DNA of 64,000 nucleotides from Ridgeia piscesae. Taxonomy: Eukaryota > Annelida > Polychaeta > Sabellida > Siboglinidae. The DNA lies in contig JAODUO010001178.1 of assembly GCA_025642075.2 (NCBI GenBank), forward strand, positions 46,001 through 110,000, read 5' to 3'. Under the pieces are notes generated by a model. The model made no database searches. It was not told the DNA's origin and saw only the letters and a program-made list of their open reading frames with translations. Each line of letters starts with the position of its first letter. The stretch's first letter is position 1. Below are positions 1-10,251 of this stretch, piece after piece. The translations under genes were made by a program, and so were the position numbers.

Positions 1-228
1 CTGCTATCCACTATCCAGGTGTTATTGTTATTAATAATTAGATGACTTTCTCAGGTATTGGATGAATCATTTAATGCTGGATTAATAATTTAATTTATGG
101 TTTCTGAATCAAATACAAATAGGACACATTTAAAAATTTCAAATACATATGATCAAATACATTACAATAACAACACTTCAAAACCAGGGGGGCATATTCA
201 AAAGAGTAGTATATCAGATGGGTCCAGA
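1..228. other. AT-rich stretch, no gene seen
   Basis: No open frame or splice-bounded exon stands out. It is the left flank of the inverted-repeat element that follows. Confidence 0.5.
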
Positions 229-1038
229 CATGGGGTCAAATACATTTGTATTTGAAAGTATTTAAATACTTTTTTAAATATTTGTATTTGATGTTTAGGA
301 ATTAAAAGTATTTGTATTTAAATACTTTCCTAAAGTATTTGACTTGTTCAGATATTTGATTGAAATACATTGTCAGTATCAACATTTCTTTTTCACTGTC
401 ACATGTAATGCCTGCCAAACTGATTACCTTAATGCACTGCAACTTCACCCAACAGTGCTAATTACTGATGAAGTCACTTAATGGCAGGCTTCCCCCTGGC
501 CCTGCAGTGACCACAACTTGTGTTTGCTCAGCCAGAGGATGGACCTAACAGTGACCATAGGTCAATATCCCCTTTTGTTCTTTAGTCAGGGTTCAATTTG
601 GCACCAGGTTATTCTGGTTTCCTGGCTGACTTTGAAGTTGAGCCTTTTTCACACAACATCCTAGCAATGATTAGCAGTGTCTCTTCTGAGGGCAACATAG
701 GCGTTATATTATTATGGACCTCCTGGCGTAACATACAAACAATATATTTTGGCCTTTACCTCTTTCAGTCAGTTGTCACTGTGATGCAGTTAGCAATAAC
801 AATACTCCCTAGCACTGGTCTGCCTGTCATCATATGAGCAAAACACTAATTATGCCTATAAACAAGATGTCTCAATATATGTGTTGCTTTTCTTTTACCT
901 ACATAGTAATACAAAATGAAAAGTATTTGAAAAATATATGAACAAGTATTTGAAATACTTATTTTTATATTTAAAAAGTATTTGTAATGCCTCAAGAATA
1001 TTTGTATTTAAATACATTTCAATGTATTTGACCCCATG
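229..1038. mobile_element. Non-autonomous DNA transposon with inverted termini (AAATACTTT-rich)
   Basis: The left end reads CATGGGGTCAAATACATT (from 229) and the right end is its reverse complement apart from small differences, ending at 1038. Both ends continue into subterminal runs of AAATACTTT and TATTTGTATTT. The interior (about 420-890) has a different composition and a 79-codon open frame without recognisable motifs. The layout resembles a MITE of hAT-like type, but I could not find a convincing target-site duplication in the flanks, so the superfamily is a guess. Confidence 0.6.
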
Positions 1039-1535
1039 TATGGATGGGACAAACACAGAATGGTTGTGGATTTAGACAGGTTTACAGTTTGCACTTTAAT
1101 TAAACATGATAGACAGGGACTTAGCAGCTAACCGCCCAGACCCAGTCAGGATTCTGGATGTTGGAAATATGACCAGTCATTCACACCAAACTGACAGAGC
1201 AAACAGTACAGGTGGGGCATATGGCCTGGCGTCTAAAATTACAAAGCAAGATATTAGGGGATGCTTATCTCCTGCAGTGCTTCCCATGGACTGTCACAAT
1301 ATAACTTGTACTTTGTACTAAGTAGGAGGGTGAGGAGATGTTGCTTCTCTGGGAAGAGAAGATATTAATTAGAGAAATCTGACTGAATATTTAACTGAAA
1401 TGCTCAACAGTAATAGAAAATGAATACCTTGATTATTATTACATTTATTAGATTACTTCTAATATTACCATTTTTTCTGTCTAATATATTTGCTTGCAAC
1501 TGTTCATATGAAAAAAAATGTAATCGTGAGAAGTA
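1039..1535. other. No gene recognised
   Basis: A 71-codon + frame at 1106 has no motif and no splice support. The rest is AT-rich and unremarkable. Confidence 0.4.
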
Positions 1536-1676
1536 ATCGCGAGTACGATTACTTTGGTAATGTACTCGAGTACGAGTATGATTACTTTCCTTCGTACTCG
1601 AGTACGAGTACGAGTGAGTACTCAAAAAGTACTCGTACTCGAGTATGAGTACAAGTACACGAGTACTGACATGAAT
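1536..1676. repeat. Palindromic GAGTAC/GTACTC cluster
   Basis: Overlapping copies of CGAGTAC and its complement GTACTCG make this stretch strongly self-complementary, centred on the AAAAAGT at about 1626. Such subterminal repeats are common at the ends of some hAT-like elements, but I do not see a matching opposite end, so this may be a truncated element. Confidence 0.45.
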
Positions 1677-2245
1677 ATGCGGTAGTAAAGATCGTAATGA
1701 AAAACCAAAAGTACTTATTCGGCACCAACATAACTTGAAATTATAAATTTATCCACGATGTCATAAACTAAATCCACATTTAACATGTGCATGCATATGC
1801 TTACAGATATGCTCAATAAATAATACAGTAAACACACACACAAACACAACTATGTATAATATAACACGGGGATATATATACTATACACATGGATCTAATT
1901 TGACCCTCAGCGTTTATTAAATTTGTCCAAAAAAAATGCATATTGCTAGGCGAAAGTTATAAATTCTGTTCAAATTCGTAAATTCATGGTTATATAATTT
2001 ATGGTCTTACCAAACATCTACATGCCATTCAAATAAACTGACATTGTGTTTTCGTGAAATTATATACACATACACTCACTTTGTGGGCTGCGGTATATTA
2101 TATATTTTGGATTGGACCTAAAATATATATCTAAGGACATCTACTGTATTCCGAGATCGGACATAACAGCAGTTACTTAATCCGGCACTGCATGCATACA
2201 CGCTGCATACACAGATAATGTCAGGTAGAGAAAAGGCCACTGCGT
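1677..2245. other. AT-rich stretch, nothing recognised
   Basis: No coding signal, array or element end is visible. Confidence 0.4.
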
Positions 2246-2299
2246 TGCCTTGGTTTGTCATTGTGCTAAACAGCCAATGAGCTTTGGCCTTGTCAAAGC

Positions 2300-2310
2300 G
2301 GGGAATCCCC
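2300..2310. promoter_or_regulatory. kappaB-type palindrome (upstream copy)
   Basis: GGGGAATCCCC fits the Rel/NF-kappaB consensus GGGRNWYYCC on both strands. It lies about 340 bp from a second site of the same design, in the promoter-like stretch that ends at the splice donor at 2776. Binding is inferred from the motif only. Confidence 0.4.
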
Positions 2311-2558
2311 GTCAAAATGTTCGATCACGACGCTATGTGATATGGGTGCTTATTTTTATACACCTAACTTGTTCTAAAGTCACACTTTTTATAGCAAATA
2401 CCGGTTTCTCGCACATCTTAAATAAAAATGGACTAACTTATGTGATAATTTTCACCCACTCGAACGTGTTGTGTTATTTAGTCGAATCTCGGCCAGGGCA
2501 TGACGTATGCCGTTGCCACTACTTCACAGAGCGCGTCAGAACAGCTAAAAGCGATCAT

Positions 2559-2570
2559 TGCGCATGCGCG
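2559..2570. promoter_or_regulatory. NRF-1-type palindrome
   Basis: TGCGCATGCGCG contains the palindromic NRF-1 consensus YGCGCAYGCGCR. It sits in a locally CpG-rich stretch (about 2500-2780) that has the character of a TATA-less housekeeping promoter. Confidence 0.45.
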
Positions 2571-2581
2571 AAATGCGTTTA

Positions 2582-2775
2582 GGCGAATCCTGGACTGGTC
2601 GAATCTGGAACCGCCATTGCTGTAGTGACGCCGAAAACGGGGATTCCCCAAAGAATGTTTGCCAGCATTATGCAAATGATTGTTCGACCTATTTTGATGA
2701 TCACACGAACCAATGAAAGATTGAACTACGTCATAGCGAAATTCGCGGGGTTTTCCGACGACTACAACAACCGAG
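2582..2775 (+). CDS. Candidate first exon ending in a splice donor
   Basis: The strong donor CCGAG|GTGAGT ends this stretch at 2775. One frame stays open from the TAG at 2580-2582 to the donor. An ATG at 2655 would give about 40 codons, with further in-frame ATGs at 2670 and 2676, and no family is recognisable. The exon could equally be an untranslated first exon of a + strand gene driven by the NRF-1/kappaB stretch. The downstream exon was not found; the foldback element beginning at 3250 would lie in the first intron. Short open frames are easy to get by chance, so the donor and the CpG context carry most of the weight. Confidence 0.25.
2639..2649. promoter_or_regulatory. kappaB-type palindrome (downstream copy)
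   Basis: GGGGATTCCCC is a palindromic kappaB-type site, the reverse complement of the copy at 2300. An octamer-like ATGCAAAT follows at about 2669. Confidence 0.4.
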
Positions 2776-3249
2776 GTGAGTGGACGTTTACTTTTACGTT
2801 GTGAAAAATCGTTTAAAAGTACTATTAATATTGCGAGTAGAACTTTTCTACTTCACGCAGAGATTTATATGTATATCTACGTTAAAATGGTATTCATGTT
2901 ATCTATGTGTGGACCTGCGTGCAAGAACGCATGAGCGCGTTACAAATAGGCATGGCGCACGCAGTATGGCGTTTAAAGTTGTAAAGTGAACTTCGTTATC
3001 GGTGCGCGCGGTGGTGCGCACGGCGCTCGCGGTGCTGTGTTAAAATGCTTTTACACGGAGAACAACATATAGGGATTGAAGTTAAAAAAATTCTTTAAAA
3101 TTTATCATATTTGTAATTGATTTAGAGCTGTTCTACTGGGTCGATGATTGTGAGAGTAGACTGAAGCGGTCCAATATTCATATGTTCGATTCGTATGTCC
3201 TGCAAGCGTGGCGTAGTTAATATATGAATGTAGGTCACGCCGTTTCATA
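2776..3249. other. CpG-containing flank, no gene recognised
   Basis: GCGC-rich words at 2990-3040 continue the CpG-rich character of the upstream promoter-like stretch. After that the sequence becomes AT-rich. No exon is supported. Confidence 0.35.
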
Positions 3250-3837
3250 CGATTCAAAATCCACACAATCAAAATTCGTTGCGCTTCAATCCTGGTGTAT
3301 TTTTGACAAATAAATAATTATGAATATATAATTGTAGAATGACATCAATTATTTCTAGTTAAAAAAATTGGCGAGAATATTAATTCATATTTTAAAAGCT
3401 TTATGATCGTGGTATGTTTTGGCTGGACCTGGGCTGATTTTTTATTATTGATAATAAATTGTTTAACATTAAATTCACTGCCATCACTACTTTTTCAATG
3501 ATGTACAAAATTAGATATTGTTATTGTGATGTTGCCTTCATTTGTGTTGTATTTAAATTGTTTATATGCAATTAATTTTTTTTAAAGACAATCCCACAAT
3601 GTTGTTAATCAGTGAAACAACAAACATGCTATATGAAGCATGGTGAAATTATCACCGATATTACCACGGGAGATTTGTCTCTGCTCCTGTAATTTATATT
3701 TGTTTTTATCTTAGACTTAGTTGTAATATAATTATATAGTTAGATATAGATAATGTTCGAAGATGCCTTTGCCACCGAGCTTCTGTGACAGGCATCTGAG
3801 TGCAAATAATATATTATTTATATTTTGCTATTCAGAG

Positions 3838-3864
3838 CTATTATGTATAAGAATAAACATTGTA

Positions 3865-3907
<43 letters not shown>

Positions 3908-3939
3908 CAATTTTATTCATATATACATAATAGCTCGAA
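3838..3939. repeat. Nested inverted repeat around a TA run
   Basis: Arms of about 33-35 bp (GAGCTATTATGTATA... and its complement) flank an alternating TA run at 3870-3904. The stretch could extrude as a cruciform and lies inside the foldback element. Confidence 0.55.
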
Positions 3940-4331
3940 TGCAATATATATTTTATATTCTGTACAGGATTATAGAGCAAATAATATATAACTTATATTT
4001 ATTGTTAATATATTTATTGTTGATACACTCAAACTCATACAAACATTGTCGCATACCCACTTACAGAGACTGAAGATTCACACTGTCACCTCCACATTGG
4101 TTTCTGTCATGAATTATGACATTGTTGCAAAATCGGTGTTGTGTGCGCTGTGGTAAAAACTGCATTACTAAAATGTATGACAGTAAGACAAATCTAATCT
4201 GTATATTTTTATTTTCCAGAAAATGCAATCAACGAAATAAAATGGTGTGAATGTGAACATTGACATGCTACGTGCTTGGATTCACAACATATACCCTGAG
4301 TGTGTAGTGTCCCGTGAACATATGTACACTA

Positions 4332-4470
4332 AGTGAATGAATGAATGAATGAATGAATGGATGGATGGATGGATGGATGGATGGATGGATGGATGGATGA
4401 ATGAATGAATGAATGAATGAATGAAAGAAAGAATGAATGAATGAATGAATGTATGTATGTATGAATGAAT
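4332..4470. repeat. ATGA/ATGG tetranucleotide microsatellite
   Basis: Blocks of (GAAT)n, (GGAT)n, (GAAT)n and (GTAT)n follow one another, showing sequential mutation of one tetranucleotide tract. Long serine/histidine-rich frames here come only from the repeat. Confidence 0.85.
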
Positions 4471-4899
4471 GCCGGTTTTTACGCATTTTAATGTTAAACA
4501 ATTTATTATCAATAATAAAAAATCAGCCCAGGTCCAGCCAAAACATACCACGGTCATAAAGCTTTTAAAATATGAATTAATATTTTCGCCTATTTTTTAA
4601 ACTAGAAATAATTGATGTCATTCTACAATTATATATTCATAATTATTTATTTGTTAAAAATACACCAGGATTGAAGCGCAACAAATTTTGATTGTGTGGA
4701 TTTTGAATCGTCATGCATGCATGAATGAATGACGTTTTTTATTCGACCAGTATTTCAACCAAACGCATACACTACATCCATGTGAAACAAATCAGAATCA
4801 ATACAAATATAACAATCACAACAAACATGGTAATAGTATATAATAATTAGTAATACAAACATACGGTCAGGAGACTCCTCTAAGACCATGCTAGTCGCT

Positions 4900-5650
4900 A
4901 TCGAGGAGCATGTACAAAATCATTCCATGTATTTTACCAGTCATAATTTTTCGATAAACTAAAGAGCAAAATAATAAAAGAACAAAAAGCGTTTGATAAA
5001 CGCGCGTCCATTGATAATCACGCATACTGTTCTGAGTGTTCTCAAGCACCGTACTGATACCTGCGATATTCCTCAGGAAAGGAAGGGACGAAGATCCTCT
5101 TCCACCTTTATCTTCTTGGGCGACGTGGATTGAGATTTCTTGAGGAAGACCTTTCCGTTGTTTCCATGTTTTCTCAGGTCCCTCGCCTTCTTGAAGAGGG
5201 CAGCATTTTTTGCGTAAGTTGTTCATTCACGTATATACGTCTGTCGTTCAAGTTCTTTCTCCACATCATGACATCTCGCTTTACTGCGTTGTTAATCAAG
5301 CTCATGATGATTGGTTTAACCCGTTCGTCTTTTCTACCTGGCAATTCATGACAGGCAATAATGTCGCTCGTCAGAAGCTGTACGCCCATGGTCTCATTTA
5401 CGAAAACAGCAACCTTTTTTCTTAGGCCTGCGAATTCGCCACCAATCTGGCTGCTTGTGCCATTTGTCTCCACAGAGTCGTTCCCGCTCGTCGCTCTCGC
5501 GTAGCTGCGGGCTTGGAGGTCCAGCCCGCTGATTATAACGTTGATTCTCTTTGAATGCATTTCCAATATGTCCAAGGATTTCGCTAATCGTTCAATGTGA
5601 TCGTCCTTCACTTGTAGTTTTGATTCTAGCTGGTCTATTCTCTTGTTCAT
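4900..5650 (-). pseudogene. LINE-type ORF1 relic, frameshifted
   Basis: The main frame (5650 down to 5174, about 158 codons) opens with a short coiled-coil-like segment (MNKRIDQLESKL...) and continues into a domain with blocks such as RINVIISGLDL, IIACHELPGR and RRIYVNEQLT. This order of coiled coil then RRM-like/CTD blocks is typical of the ORF1 nucleic-acid chaperone of L1-like and related non-LTR retrotransposons. A homopolymer at about 5209-5214 breaks the frame, and lysine/arginine-rich coding continues in another frame toward 5070. No ORF2 (endonuclease/reverse transcriptase) is attached, so the copy is truncated and inactive. Family assignment rests on motif order only. Confidence 0.6.
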
Positions 5651-5989
5651 TGTATCGTTGCTTTCATCTCTAACAATGCTTCTTGTAGTTTCTTGTTTGA
5701 GACTTTTATCTCATCAAAACTATGGCACAGAAATTGTAATGATGTTTTCATTTCTGTTATGTCTTCGCTTAGTTTTTAGGGCGGCATCTTTGCGAGTGTT
5801 TTCTCGTTCCAATCAAAACAATGTTTTTGTTTTGACGGCATAAATCAGTAAGCATGGTGTGACACCCGTAGTCGATGAAAGGCTGTGGGCGCAAAGTCCA
5901 AATGGTGAATCAGTGAGGTGGAACGGTTAGCGAGCGGCTCCAGCTGGTCTGGTCCGTTTCTTTCTCAGTACGGTTTGATTTATCATCGG

Positions 5990-6335
5990 TTTGATTACAG
6001 TCCAGCTGCGGTATGATAGGCCTCGTGGATCGATGCAACAGTCTGTATTGGGCTTGTTGTCATACCAGCTGTAATCGTGTTTCTGTATTCCAACAGGGCG
6101 AGTTGTGGATCTGCAGCTCGTTTCAAGAGTCTCTTAGCCAATTTGACACTTGACTCAGCTTTCCCATGCGACTGGGAGTGATACGGCGAGCTGGTTGTGT
6201 GCTGGAAGTCCAACTCATTGCTGAAGATAGCAAATTCACGTGCGGAAAACTGAGGTTCGTTGTCTGAGTGCACGGTTTCTGGTTTGCCAGTCTCGCAAAG
6301 CATCTCTTCTGCATGCTTTACAGTTAGCATGTTGC
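5990..6335 (-). pseudogene. Ty3/gypsy integrase relic (second half of core)
   Basis: The 111-codon frame carries the second half of a retroviral-type integrase core. The middle catalytic Asp is present in HSDNEPQF, where the usual Gly of DNGPQF is Glu, and the catalytic Glu is in GKAESSVK. The first catalytic Asp and its strand are missing. Upstream (6340-6480) minus-strand coding for the HHCC zinc-binding domain (LHVSHQG, then CKAC) is in another frame and includes a stop codon. The junction at about 6320 is therefore an internal deletion. It belongs with the reverse transcriptase and gag pieces upstream on the same strand. Not functional. Confidence 0.7.
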
Positions 6336-6689
6336 TTCACATCAACTGCCATTCCGTGCCAAAACATGCTTTATCTTGCTCGACGTAGGATTGCTTCTAG
6401 CCCTTGGTGGCTTACATGCAAACGTGTCAGCATGTCTCTATGCATACTGGTTGGGATTACCACTCTTAGTCCCTTGTAGACAACACCATCGAGAATCGCT
6501 AGTTCATCTCGAAATGTCCACCATGGCCTTACCGATTCTGAAACTTCGGTTACGTCTTTCGCCAGCCATTCTTGATGACTTCCGATAATTGTTGTAGGAG
6601 TTTGTCACGTTCAGTCACCTTCTGTATCGTTACACACTGTCTCTGACTGGGTCGATCGTCTCGAACTGTTGACACTCAGACTCGTGTTT

Positions 6690-7545
6690 TTATAGTTGAA
6701 ACACGTCCTTTCGTGCAACTGGTTTTTCAGGCTGTTCACAGTTACGTGTGTGACGTGTTAATAAATAAGCAATGATCTGTTCTTTGCCTGGTTTCCATGT
6801 CATTGTGAATGCATACCTCTGTAGGGCTAACATCATAGCTTGTATTCTCTTAGGAGCTGCAAGCAGTGACTTATTCATGATCGCTTCCAGTGGACGATGG
6901 TCTGTGTGAATAGTGACATTCGGGTGGCCAAAGATGTATTGGTCGAACTTGTTCATGACGAATACGATCGTTAGGCACTCTAACTCTATTGGTGCATAGT
7001 TCGACTCACTCTTGCTCAAAAATCTTGATGAATAGGCAACTGGTTTGTCTTCCTGCAGTAATACTGCACCAAGTCCGGCTGTACTAGCATATGTCTGTAT
7101 TACGATCGGCTTCCGGCTGTCGTAATATTGCAGAAGTTTCTCCGATGTGAACATTTGTTTCAAAGTCTCATACGCAGTTCTCTGGTCTACTCCCCGGCAG
7201 AACTCTTTATCGGGTAGATTCAACAGTCTACGCAGTGGCTCACTCTCGGCTGACAAGTTCGGCATGAACTTAGCCATGTAGTTCACATGTCCTAGGAAAC
7301 GTCTCACTTCCTCTGAGTTTCTGGGCGCTTCCATGTTTCTGATTGCACACACCTTCCTGGGATACAGTTTCACACCTTCTGACGTGAGGATGTGCCCAGT
7401 GTATGGTAGGTCTGTCATGTGAAATACGCACTTCTTCTTGTTCTGTTTCAATCCACATTCACGAGCTCGTTTGAGAAATGTTCTCAAATTGTCATCGTGC
7501 TCTGCTTGATTTTTTCCATATATCAGTATGTCGCTTGGTTTTAAC
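6690..7545 (-). pseudogene. Ty3/gypsy reverse transcriptase C-terminus and RNase H relic
   Basis: The frame starts within the end of the reverse transcriptase palm (SDILIYG, where an intact copy has a YxDD box) and runs through thumb and connection blocks (RRFLGHVNYMAKFMP) into RNase H (GLGAVLLQEDKPVAYSSR and HTDHRPLEAI). The first RNase H Asp position is replaced (QTYAS in place of a D-containing block). The fingers and catalytic palm are missing: the junction at about 7540 passes directly from the segment before the polymerase domain to this one, with a frame change. Order and wording match the mag/K02A2.6-like group of Metaviridae-type retrotransposons. The copy is dead by deletion. Confidence 0.75.
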
Positions 7546-8205
7546 CTCCTCCTTCGTGGAAAGAGGGATCTTTCTCGGTCGCACTTGCGCTGGTGTGATG
7601 GATTCATCTATCTCAAGGTCATATTCACCCGGCAAACATCCAATACCCTTGAACACGCTGTCGTATTCTGCAAGAATGTTCTCGAGTGGCTCGAGCTCGT
7701 CTTCGGGTATAACTTTGGAGTCATCATACATCGTTATTGCTTGTGTCGACTCGGTCAGTCGCGGTTTGGCCATCTTGGCAAAATCCCGGCGTGTCAGCAT
7801 GTTGCAAGTTGCCACAGTATCCAGCTGAAATTCCAGGTTTTTTTTAACCTTGTCGTTCGCTACTGTTACTGTCGCGAACATCTCCTGGTCATATTTCGTG
7901 ACGTGTATGCAGTTTGTACATTCATCTGATGAATAGTTACATTCATTCCTTGAATACTTCACTAGTTGAGCTTTCTTTGTTGTCACCGACACCGTTTTTC
8001 TGTTGCAACATTTTGCAACGTGATTCATCTTTTTGCACTTGAAAAACTCCTTACCGTATGCTTTGCACTTCCTGAGAGGGTGCTGCTCCCCACACTTACT
8101 ACAGTTCTCTGCACTTGGCTTCATGCCAGTATTACTCTTATACTTGTTGCTGGCATATCGACGCGAAGCTGGTTTTATAGCCTGAACAGTAACCGTTCAT
8201 ATCGT
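7540..8205 (-). pseudogene. Ty3/gypsy gag zinc knuckle and protease relic
   Basis: A nucleocapsid zinc knuckle is visible as CSKCGEQHPLRKC (CX2CX3HX4C spacing). The second knuckle has lost its first Cys (FFKCKKMNHVAKC). About 70 residues later comes a protease block with LDTVATCN, where the catalytic DTG is altered to DTV. The frame then reaches the region in front of reverse transcriptase (GCLPGEYDLEID) and stops at the deletion junction. Coding similarity extends upstream of the first Met to about 8205. No LTR pair was found at 5850-6000 or 8200-8500, so only the internal part survives. Confidence 0.7.
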
Positions 8206-8498
8206 TCGCCAAAGTGACAGAGTCGTAGTCTTACACGATAAAAGCGTTCCAACTGAGAATGTCCACAAAATGTCCACCGTACGTGTAGCCAGATCAAATA
8301 GCAATGTTGTCGTTCGCACAGTGTGCCAGGAAGACCACCGGTCCGGATGTAATCGTGATGGTGTCTGACACCCGTCCGTCTGCATGCACGGGCCGGGCAG
8401 TCTCATTGTCACCGTTGATGAAATTAGGACTAGCAGGATGAATGACATGATAGGGATGCATGATTATTTAATACGGATTGATATAGACTACTTTCTAA
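8206..8498. other. No gene recognised
   Basis: An 83-codon minus frame (8197-8448) has no motif. It may be degraded 5' sequence of the retroelement. No LTR signature is visible. Confidence 0.35.
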
Positions 8499-8504
8499 TT
8501 TATT
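8499..8504 (-). terminator. AATAAA polyadenylation signal
   Basis: AATAAA on the minus strand lies about 25 bases after the stop codon at 8530. The spacing fits a 3' end, which supports the adjacent stretch being a terminal exon. Confidence 0.4.
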
Positions 8505-8529
8505 ATGATATAATATACCCTACGGGTAC

Positions 8530-8692
8530 TTAGTTAGCTAGACAATCTGACTCGCATTCAGCAAACGCAAGTTTGCAGGCCGCACTCTGGGCATCCTTTA
8601 TATCTTCAGGAGGGTAGTCGTCTTGACGCCATTTGCCTGGTCCAACACTGGTCATTTCTGGCATCCTCAGACAAGATGCTGCTGCTCCACAC
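8530..8692 (-). CDS. Candidate terminal exon, Cys-rich C-terminus
   Basis: The acceptor TTCTGCCACAG|GTGTGG opens a 54-codon frame that ends at TAA (8530) and is followed by AATAAA. The peptide starts CGAAASCLRMPEM, contains WRQDDYPPEDIKDA and ends CESDCLAN. Five Cys in about 53 residues suggest a secreted or zinc-binding segment. The phase matches the upstream candidate exon at 8951-9053 exactly: its GA remainder plus G restores a Glu codon. I do not recognise the family. An alternative upstream acceptor at 8724 would extend the frame. Confidence 0.4.
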
Positions 8693-8950
8693 CTGTGGCA
8701 GAAGCCACTGTCATCCAGACTATCTTATCCACTGATGCTGACTAACTAAACAGGTGTGGGAAGTTACGACTGAAGTATACGTAACGCTCGATCGTTGTAG
8801 TAATGTATCTGCAGTAGTAGATACATAGACTGAGAAATTTGACTAGTACTGTAATTATAATAGCTTACGTGACAATTATTTTTCCGTAAATTGTTTTCAA
8901 TAATTGGACATGTCGGTTTACGTAAATGAAGTGTTGTATAGTTTATATAC

Positions 8951-9053
8951 TCAGCAACAGTGATGTTAGAAACGTCTTGTTCCTTTGTCACTAGTGCGTC
9001 CTTGTGTAACCATGTGTCAGTTGCCTTTATAGTTACTTTCTTTGTACTTCCAA
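8951..9053 (-). CDS. Candidate internal exon
   Basis: The good acceptor TTTTTCTGACACTGTAAATAG opens a frame of 33 full codons (GSTKKVTIKATDTWLHKD..., then ...EQDVSNITVA), ending at GCTGA|GTATAT. The Thr/Val/Lys alternation at the start suggests beta strands, and NIT is a possible glycosylation site. The exon is phase-compatible with the terminal exon 258 bp downstream. The upstream partner is uncertain. No family was recognised. Confidence 0.35.
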
Positions 9054-10250
9054 CTATTTACAGTGTCAGAAAAATTGTCAACATCTTGGTAATCCTTCAA
9101 AAATAGTTCATTTTGTTTATCTTAACTGTATGCAGTGCAGTGCAGTAAGAGATCAGTCTTTTTATCACCTTTGTTACTAAGTCAACACGTCATTTAAACT
9201 GCCCGCAGACCTATACATGGGTTGGCAGTACCATTATAATAGATCAATTGGTAAAATAAATACTTCTTCTTGTCAATGTCGAATCTTACAGCAATATTAA
9301 GCACATATTTGCATAACATTTATTTTACGCAAGCACATTTAAACATGTTTTTAAAACAAACGGATATCATAATAGCGCAGACATCGGTGTCTTATGACGT
9401 CTTCGTGTGCCTGTCCGAGAGCATCTACAATGGTTAGACTTCCCTATTCATCGTCCCAGAATGGTGACTTGGCAGCAGGTCCTGATCTATCTGCCGGGGG
9501 TGGTGATGGTGCCAGAACTTGAGAACATCTAGGCAGGCATGGCTGCCTTTGTTTCTCTCAAGCCACCAGTGACTGTGATAAGCATTTACTTCTATAAACC
9601 ACCACCTTGAGTGTCATACACTTTGCAAGTCTTCTGCTGAGGGTAGATTACTTAGCTCATGTGCCAGTAAAATATCCATTCTTAATATTAAGCTGCCTGA
9701 CAAACAATTCACCATCACTAGTAGCAGTAATAATAATAATAATTAACTGTATTTATTTAGACACCAGAGTGTAGTGAATGAGTCTGTTCAATTGTGTTTA
9801 CATAGTTTTAAATAAACAAACAGGCCACAATAAGATACAGTGTATGCATAAATAAAAGTGAGTGATGTAAATTTGGCGTGAGAACAGTTTTCTTTGAAGT
9901 TCTTAGTGATGAATGCCCTGAGACATGATGTAGGAGCACACCATTCCTTACAGACATACAGTGCTAAACTCTTCCAGGTTCTTCGTGATGGTCTCGCTGT
10001 TAGGCGTCTGTTTTCTAAATCCATAAACACTGTGCACCCGTATCGGCCTACACGGTGTGACAACTCAGACAAGTCACATTAATCAGGACCTAATACATAA
10101 CGTGTAGATTTCTAAGTACACCATGGTACATAGCATACCTTCCTGGCCAGAAATATGGCCAGTGCAAGTGCGAATACTGACCACAGAGATGGACACAACG
10201 AATGTAGGACTTTCCAGGTGTCTTTAGTTCTCCACAAAACAAACCATTCG
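9054..10250. other. No gene recognised
   Basis: Contains short AT-rich tracts such as (TAA)n at about 9730. Overlapping frames at 9788-10082 on both strands lack motifs. It would be intron if the candidate minus-strand exons on either side form one gene. Confidence 0.35.
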
Positions 10251-10251
10251 T

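Larger units (their letters stand above)
3250..4710. mobile_element. Foldback-type element with 224-bp inverted arms
   Basis: Left arm 3250-3473 and right arm 4487-4710 are near-identical in inverted orientation, beginning CGATTCAAAATCCACAC and ending at GTTTAACATTAAA. The arms differ by only a few substitutions and no long gap. The roughly 1-kb interior carries no transposase-like frame. It contains a TA run inside a second, smaller inverted repeat (3838-3939) and an ATGA/ATGG tetranucleotide tract (4332-4470). TCAT occurs near both outer edges (one base off on the left) and could be a short target duplication. Arms this similar suggest recent activity or gene conversion between arms. Confidence 0.7.

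Noticed and set aside
5850..8500. LTR pair for the gypsy element
   Set aside because: I compared the flanks for direct repeats and TG...CA ends and found none.
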